Shown: one piece after another, positions 59,432-64,000 of the stretch
Layout of the letters: each line of letters starts with the position of its first letter
Position numbering within the stretch: the stretch's first letter is position 1
Assembly: GCA_947178125.1 (NCBI GenBank)
Contig: CAMWXB010000006.1
Location: 35,638-99,637 of the forward strand
Origin: an uncultured Lachnospiraceae bacterium
Lineage (GTDB): Bacteria > Bacillota > Clostridia > Lachnospirales > Lachnospiraceae
Length of the DNA: 64,000 nt
Direction of reading: 5' to 3'
The notes under the pieces: generated by a model
Databases searched by the model: none
The model's input: the letters and a program-made list of their open reading frames with translations, nothing else
Told to the model about the DNA's origin: nothing
Program-made: the position numbers and the translations under genes

Positions 59432-62005
59432 ATGGAACAGATCTTTATCAGAATCCTGAATATGAGCCTTACTGCGGGCATTGTGATTTTGCTGGTTGTT
59501 TTTCTCAGACTTTTTTTGAAGAGACTGCCGAAAGCGTTTTCCTATCTTTTGTGGGCGGTCGTGCTTTTTCGTCTGCTCTGCCCGATTTCTTTTTCCTCTG
59601 CAGTCTCTTTGCTCGGCGTTTTAAAAATGTCTTCCACGGGACAGGGGCAGATAGATTATATTCCTGAAAATATCGGCGTGATGGAGCAGCCGGCGGTGGT
59701 TCTGCCGGTTCCTGCCGCGGCGGATGCCGTAAACGCGGTTCTGCCGCAGGCGGCTGTGGAAAATTCTGCCAACCCGATGCAGGTCATCCTGTTGATCGGA
59801 ATGTATATATGGATGTCAGGTATTTTAATCATGATAATTTATGCCGTGACGGCATACTTAAAACTGCATCGCAAATTAAAGACAGCCGTAAAGGAGAAGG
59901 ACAATATTTATTATGCTTCCGATATAACGACGCCTTTTGTCTGCGGCCTTTTTTCTCCACGAATTTATCTTCCGGAAAAGCTGGCGGATGGTTCGGGTGT
60001 TTTGGGGGAACGGGAGAAACAGTATATTTTGCTGCATGAACAGATTCATATTAAGCGGCGGGATTATTTCTGGAGGTTTATCAGTTTTCTTGCGCTTGTC
60101 ATTCATTGGTTCAATCCTTTGGTCTGGCTTGCTTTTTTCCTGAGCGGAAGGGATATGGAAATGTCCTGTGATGAAGCGGTGATACGAAAACTCGGGAGCG
60201 ATGTGAAGAAGGAATATTCCGCTTCCCTGCTGGCGCTTGCATCCGGCAGGCGTATCGTGCTTGATATTCCGCTCGCTTTCGGTGAAGGAGAGACCGGTAG
60301 CAGGATCAAAAACGTGCTTCGTTATAAAAAGCCCGCCCAAATAGCGATTGGTGCAGCATTGATCGTTTGTATTATTGCAATCATTGTTTTGGCGGCGAAT
60401 CCAAGAGCCGACAGACAGACGGCAGACCAGAATCAGAATGGCACAGCGGGAGAGGGGACGGAAGCTGGTGAGAGCGTTACGGCCGGAAGTGAAGCGATGG
60501 ATATCTATTATGGCATCGTTTCCGATGTGGAAAATGGGCCGCGGAAAATCGTTACGATTCCAGGGCTTGGCGATGTGGAGATACCGGAGGCGGAAGAGGT
60601 CTATCCTTATATTGAAATCGAAGAATTTAATGGACCGGAAACGGGAGATTTGATAGAGATTTCTTTCCGGAAGGAAAGCGGAATTTCCCTTCAGGAAACC
60701 TATCCCGCAGTTTTTGCCGGCCCTGCAAAGAGCATTATCGTAATGGGACAGGGCTTTCGGCTCCAGCCTGCGGATGCCGGAAGGTATCGGTTCACCATTC
60801 CCTGGGGGCTCGTACAGGAGGCGGAAGAAGGGGATATGCTGGAAATCTATCGTTATGACCATTATGATCATTACGATGTCGCGGAGAATGGACAGGAGAG
60901 GGAGCTTGTAGCCTCGGTGCCGGTCTTGTCCGTGGATGTTGACAATTATGATGTGTGGGTAGAATTATCTGCGGATGAAGTCAATACTTTTCTGGCAGGA
61001 TTCGGGCGGGGCATCGCCTGTGAGATTGCCGGAAAAGAAGAGAATGCGGCGGACCCGGGCGAACAGATTGCAGAATTGTCTGCCGCACAGCTTTCTGGTG
61101 AGAACATTGCGGACGGCACATATCGCGTGTATGTCCGTTCTTTATCCCGCAGCGCGCGGGGAATTGACCGCTATATGGTGGAAGATATGGAAGACGGCGC
61201 GGAACAGCCGCTTTTGGCCTTTTCGGAGGAATGTAAGTTTTATGTGAATCGAGAAATGGACAGTCTGCGCTATGAAAATGTTTCTTTTGAAGAACTCGCC
61301 GATTTGACCGGGGAAGCATTTTCTTATATGAATCCGCCTTTTCTTTTGACCTTTCAAGACGGTCTGGTGACGGAGGCGATTTTGGAGAATTATTACGGAA
61401 GCGGCATTTCTTATGCGTCCTTGCCGCCGGATATATGGTATGAGCATATTCAGGAGATAACGGGACTTTCTGAGGAAGAGGTGCTTACGGCTTATTATAT
61501 GCTGGAAACGGATATATGGGCGGATATCGGCGCCGAAGAGGGCTTTGAGCATATTCAGGTATACGCCGGTAATATTGGGGACGGCGAAAGCGGTATCGTC
61601 CGCGTTCAAAATGCGGCGGGCGAAACGTTATGTACCGTGTCAGCAAATATTTCCCGCGCGGGGTGGAACAATATTTATCTGGGAAATTTTGGAAGCCGGG
61701 ACGGGAGAGCGTTCCTCATGGCGGTCCATATCGAAGACAGGGTGGATTACGGAGAATACGACTATTATGTATTTTGTCTGTCAGAAGACGGAGAGATAAG
61801 CCAGCTTGCGGGATCTTCCTTTACCTTTGACAACAGGAGTATTCCGTATGACGATGCCTTGTTACGGGAATGGACAGAAAATCTGGGAGCCTATATGGAA
61901 ACATGTGAACTGCTGCTCAGTACGCAGGATGGCGTGCTCCGTACGGAAGCGGAGAGGGAGGAAGAAGCAGAAAGGTATTCTTATGAAACGCTGCGGCGGC
62001 AGTAG
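59432..62005 (+). CDS. BlaR1/MecR1-type M56 sensor peptidase with long extracytoplasmic part
   Basis: An 857-residue membrane metalloprotease. Four membrane helices in the first ~330 residues surround the zinc site HEQIH (His202, Glu203, His206) and a conserved MSCDEAVIRKLG. After the last helix (about 308-325) come a low-complexity linker (NQNGTAGEGTEAGESVTAGSE is only approximate in boundaries) and some 500 residues of extracytoplasmic, beta-rich sequence without a recognisable penicillin-binding SxxK domain. It should sense an envelope or extracellular signal and trigger BlaI removal. The unusually large, non-penicillin-binding sensor suggests a ligand other than a beta-lactam (inference). 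Confidence 0.88.
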   Translation: MEQIFIRILNMSLTAGIVILLVVFLRLFLKRLPKAFSYLLWAVVLFRLLCPISFSSAVSLLGVLKMSSTGQGQIDYIPENIGVMEQPAVVLPVPAAADAVNAVLPQAAVENSANPMQVILLIGMYIWMSGILIMIIYAVTAYLKLHRKLKTAVKEKDNIYYASDITTPFVCGLFSPRIYLPEKLADGSGVLGEREKQYILLHEQIHIKRRDYFWRFISFLALVIHWFNPLVWLAFFLSGRDMEMSCDEAVIRKLGSDVKKEYSASLLALASGRRIVLDIPLAFGEGETGSRIKNVLRYKKPAQIAIGAALIVCIIAIIVLAANPRADRQTADQNQNGTAGEGTEAGESVTAGSEAMDIYYGIVSDVENGPRKIVTIPGLGDVEIPEAEEVYPYIEIEEFNGPETGDLIEISFRKESGISLQETYPAVFAGPAKSIIVMGQGFRLQPADAGRYRFTIPWGLVQEAEEGDMLEIYRYDHYDHYDVAENGQERELVASVPVLSVDVDNYDVWVELSADEVNTFLAGFGRGIACEIAGKEENAADPGEQIAELSAAQLSGENIADGTYRVYVRSLSRSARGIDRYMVEDMEDGAEQPLLAFSEECKFYVNREMDSLRYENVSFEELADLTGEAFSYMNPPFLLTFQDGLVTEAILENYYGSGISYASLPPDIWYEHIQEITGLSEEEVLTAYYMLETDIWADIGAEEGFEHIQVYAGNIGDGESGIVRVQNAAGETLCTVSANISRAGWNNIYLGNFGSRDGRAFLMAVHIEDRVDYGEYDYYVFCLSEDGEISQLAGSSFTFDNRSIPYDDALLREWTENLGAYMETCELLLSTQDGVLRTEAEREEEAERYSYETLRRQ

Positions 62006-62072
62006 AGGGGATGTAAGATGCCGGTCACAGTTCGAGGAGCCCCCGGTCAGCGCATGCGAGGCTAAATTATCA

Positions 62073-62101
62073 TAGACTTTGCAGCGCGTTTATGGTATAC
62101 T
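62073..62101 (+). promoter_or_regulatory. Promoter before small ORF and GH28 gene
   Basis: TAGACT (62073-62078), 17-base spacer, TGG-extended TATACT (62096-62101). Confidence 0.55.
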
Positions 62102-62146
62102 AAACATATCTGGATAACCGTTTTTTCATAATCGGGAGCTGATATT

Positions 62147-62242
62147 ATGCCAAATATCAGTTTAGAAATTACACAAAAGGCGATGGAAGATTTTAGAAAA
62201 ATTCAAGAGTATATGTTGCTTGCAAAGGAAGAAAAATATTGA
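62147..62242 (+). CDS. Small ORF, 31 codons
   Basis: ATG 62147 to TGA 62242, with GGGAG eight bases upstream and a promoter 46 bases before. The peptide is amphipathic-helical (ISLEITQKAMEDFRKIQE). No known family; it could be a leader peptide of the GH28 transcript or a truncated remnant. Confidence 0.4.
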   Translation: MPNISLEITQKAMEDFRKIQEYMLLAKEEKY

Positions 62243-62393
62243 TGAAATCAAAGAGTAATTGAACAGAAAGAAATAAACGGGGCGTAAGTCTATGATAGAT
62301 GGCTTACGCCTTTATCTGTCATATAAGACATCGCGGCGGCGATTGTTTATTCAAGAAAAAATAGAAGAAGCAGAAAGGAACAGGGGTACAAAC

Positions 62394-63935
62394 ATGAATG
62401 GACAGGTAAAAGAATTGAGCATGATGCAGAAGATCGTAACGAGCGATTCCGTTACATTGTATTGGGATAAGCCGGAGAACCTGCCGGAAGATGCGGTCTA
62501 TCAGATCGTCTGTAACGGAAAAGAGACGGGCACGACGGATAAGACACATTTTACGGTAGACGGCCTTATGGCGGAAACAGAATATACGATGGAAGTCAGA
62601 CTTTTGACCGGAGCGGTAAAAGAGGAGCGTACCTGCGCAGCCTCGGAAACGCTTGTCATAAAAACGGGCCGGGCAAAAAAACGGATTGATATTACGAAAG
62701 CGCCTTATTCCGCCGTCGGAGACGGGCAGACCATGAATACTGAGGCGATTCAGCGGGCAATCGATGACTGTACGGAAACGGATGCGGTCTATTTCCCGGC
62801 AGGTACATTCATGACGGGTGCGCTCCGGCTGCACAGCGATATGGAACTGTATCTTGAAAAAGATGCCGTTCTGCAGGGGACGGACAGGCCGGAGGATTAT
62901 CTTCCAAGAATCAGGAGCCGTTTTGAAGGAACGGAGATGGAGTGCTACAGCAGTCTGCTTAACATGGGGGAACTCGACCATGAGAGCGGCTATAACTGTC
63001 ATAATGTCGTTATCCGGGGAAAAGGGACAATTGCGAGCGGCGGTGTGACGCTTGCCAAGCGCGTCATTGTTTCGGAGCGGGAGCGGTTAAAGGAATATCT
63101 GGCATCTCTTGGTGATAAGATCAAAGAATGTGAATCAAAGGATACCATACCCGGCAGAGTGCGGCCGAGGCTGATTAATATCAGCAATTCCCAGAATGTT
63201 ATCATTTCCGGTGTTACACTGAAAAACGGTGCGAGCTGGAACGTACATATGATTTATTCTGACCATGTGGTGACGAACGACTGCACTTTTTATTCGGAAG
63301 GCGTCTGGAACGGCGACGGCTGGGACCCGGATTCTTCTACGAATTGTACGATTTTCGGATGCACTTTTTTTACGGAAGATGATTGTGTCGCAATCAAATC
63401 CGGTAAGAACCCGGAGGGAAATATCATTAACAGGCCGAGCAGAGGAATCCGTATTTTTGACTGCATCAGTTCTTTTGGACACGGTATTATCATCGGCAGC
63501 GAGATATCGGGCGGCATCGAGGATGTCCGGATTTGGGACTGCGATGTAAAAAGCGCCCTGTGCGGTATCGAAATCAAAGGGACGAAGAAGCGCGGCGGCT
63601 ATGTGCGGAATGTTCATATCAGAGACTGCAAGGCGGCCAAGATCATGTTCCATTCCGTAGGCTATAACGACGATGGGATTCCGGCAAAGACGCCGCCTGT
63701 TTTCGAAAACTGTACCTTTGAAAATATTGAAATCGGTGGGGAAATTCTGGAAGTGGACAGAACGTGGTCGCACGATACGGCTGTCATTCTGCACGGCTTT
63801 GAGGAGCCGGGGTACGCCGCAAAGAACGTGGTATTCCGCAATATTACGATTGTTGGCCGTGGGAAGAACATCGAGCAGCAGTTTTCCCTGAAAAACTGCG
63901 AGGGAATCACGCTTGAGAATATCCGGTGTCTGTAA
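62394..63935 (+). CDS. GH28 pectinase (polygalacturonase family) with fibronectin-III-like front
   Basis: Inverting GH28 enzyme, 513 residues, no signal peptide. Residues about 10-95 form a fibronectin-III-like domain (SVTLYWDKPENLPEDAVYQI), as in exo-acting relatives; then the right-handed beta helix with DPDSSTNC (Asp311, Asp313), EDDCVAIKSG (Asp329, Asp330) and FGHG (His363). The usual RIK motif reads EIK (Lys395), a changed residue at the galacturonate-binding position. It likely acts on imported oligogalacturonides or another uronic-acid oligosaccharide. AGGGG precedes ATG 62394 by seven bases; the open frame before it is leader. The last 65 bases of the window hold nothing recognisable. 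Confidence 0.9.
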   Translation: MNGQVKELSMMQKIVTSDSVTLYWDKPENLPEDAVYQIVCNGKETGTTDKTHFTVDGLMAETEYTMEVRLLTGAVKEERTCAASETLVIKTGRAKKRIDITKAPYSAVGDGQTMNTEAIQRAIDDCTETDAVYFPAGTFMTGALRLHSDMELYLEKDAVLQGTDRPEDYLPRIRSRFEGTEMECYSSLLNMGELDHESGYNCHNVVIRGKGTIASGGVTLAKRVIVSERERLKEYLASLGDKIKECESKDTIPGRVRPRLINISNSQNVIISGVTLKNGASWNVHMIYSDHVVTNDCTFYSEGVWNGDGWDPDSSTNCTIFGCTFFTEDDCVAIKSGKNPEGNIINRPSRGIRIFDCISSFGHGIIIGSEISGGIEDVRIWDCDVKSALCGIEIKGTKKRGGYVRNVHIRDCKAAKIMFHSVGYNDDGIPAKTPPVFENCTFENIEIGGEILEVDRTWSHDTAVILHGFEEPGYAAKNVVFRNITIVGRGKNIEQQFSLKNCEGITLENIRCL

Positions 63936-64000
63936 GTGAAAACAGCAGTTCGGCGGCCGGAGCGGGGCAGCGCAGCGCATAGTTCCTGCGGAGACCCTTG

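Noticed and set aside
59876..60871. 331-codon minus-strand open frame inside the BlaR1-type gene
   Set aside because: Antisense shadow of a gene with an intact HExxH site; composition is unlike a real protein. Similar antisense frames in GH2 (23393-24343) and GH3 (27902-28804) were rejected for the same reason.
62292..62393. Upstream start of the GH28 gene
   Set aside because: The extra 34 codons lack family similarity and have no ribosome site, whereas ATG 62394 has AGGGG at good spacing.
1..64000. tRNA or rRNA genes, prophage, conjugation or restriction modules
   Set aside because: None of their sequence hallmarks were found on either strand.

Overview
The window reads as chromosome of an anaerobic, gut-type Firmicute, most likely a Lachnospiraceae member. 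This rests on gene content rather than on any search: many glycoside hydrolases, several CUT1 sugar ABC operons, AraC and YesM/YesN-type regulators, strong AGGAGG-type ribosome sites, sigma-A promoters with TG-extended -10 boxes, and families typical of Lachnospiraceae (LytTR plus DUF3021, BlaI/BlaR1 pairs, hypothetical proteins with glycine-isoleucine leaders). No rRNA, tRNA, CRISPR array, phage module or intact transposase gene was seen.

Layout. 1-4.1 kb: partial endonuclease III and an HTH-Fic protein (minus strand), a B12-binding-type radical SAM protein and an S1-domain RNA-binding protein. 4.1-12.4 kb: an intracellular GH95 enzyme, a CUT1 sugar importer (binding lipoprotein and two permeases) and, on the opposite strand, a YesM/YesN-like two-component system that probably controls it. 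12.5-15.6 kb: S66 peptidase, aldo/keto reductase remnant, Cof-type HAD phosphatase, a 27-bp inverted repeat and a small protein. 15.7-20.1 kb: methionine importer MetN-MetI-MetQ, a LysR regulator, a large palindromic intergenic element and a YihX-like HAD protein. 20.3-26.0 kb: SGNH acetylesterase and a 1212-residue GH2 enzyme. 26.1-36.5 kb: a glucuronoxylan/aldouronate block with an AraC regulator, GH3, GH67 alpha-glucuronidase, LplB-YtcP-LplA-type importer and ROK regulator. 36.5-42.2 kb: MATE exporter, AraC-GyrI regulator, LytTR-DUF3021-ABC exporter set and a small membrane protein. 42.4-46.1 kb: beta-mannosidase and a NERD-HRDC protein. 46.4-51.2 kb: four co-directional unrecognised genes facing two lipoprotein/membrane-anchored genes. 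51.2-58.8 kb: fructan/sucrose block (LacI regulator, CUT1 importer, GH32, PfkB fructokinase). 58.9-62.0 kb: BlaI and a long BlaR1-type sensor peptidase under paired palindromes. 62.1-64.0 kb: a 31-codon small ORF and a GH28 pectinase with a fibronectin-III-like front.

How it works together. The hydrolases read as cytoplasmic (no signal peptide seen), so the scheme is import of plant oligosaccharides by ABC systems followed by intracellular cleavage: fucosylated or galactosylated glycans (GH95), glucuronoxylan fragments (GH67 and GH3), mannosides, fructans (GH32 plus fructokinase) and pectin fragments (GH28). None of the three CUT1 operons encodes an ATPase, so a shared MsmX-type ATPase elsewhere is inferred. 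Local control is visible as direct repeats for the AraC protein, palindromes for the LacI protein and perfect dyads for BlaI.

The least explained parts are the four-gene unknown cluster at 46.4-49.9 kb, the ~200-bp palindromic element at 19.3-19.5 kb, and a 35-bp tandem repeat that has copied a translation start at 40.1 kb.
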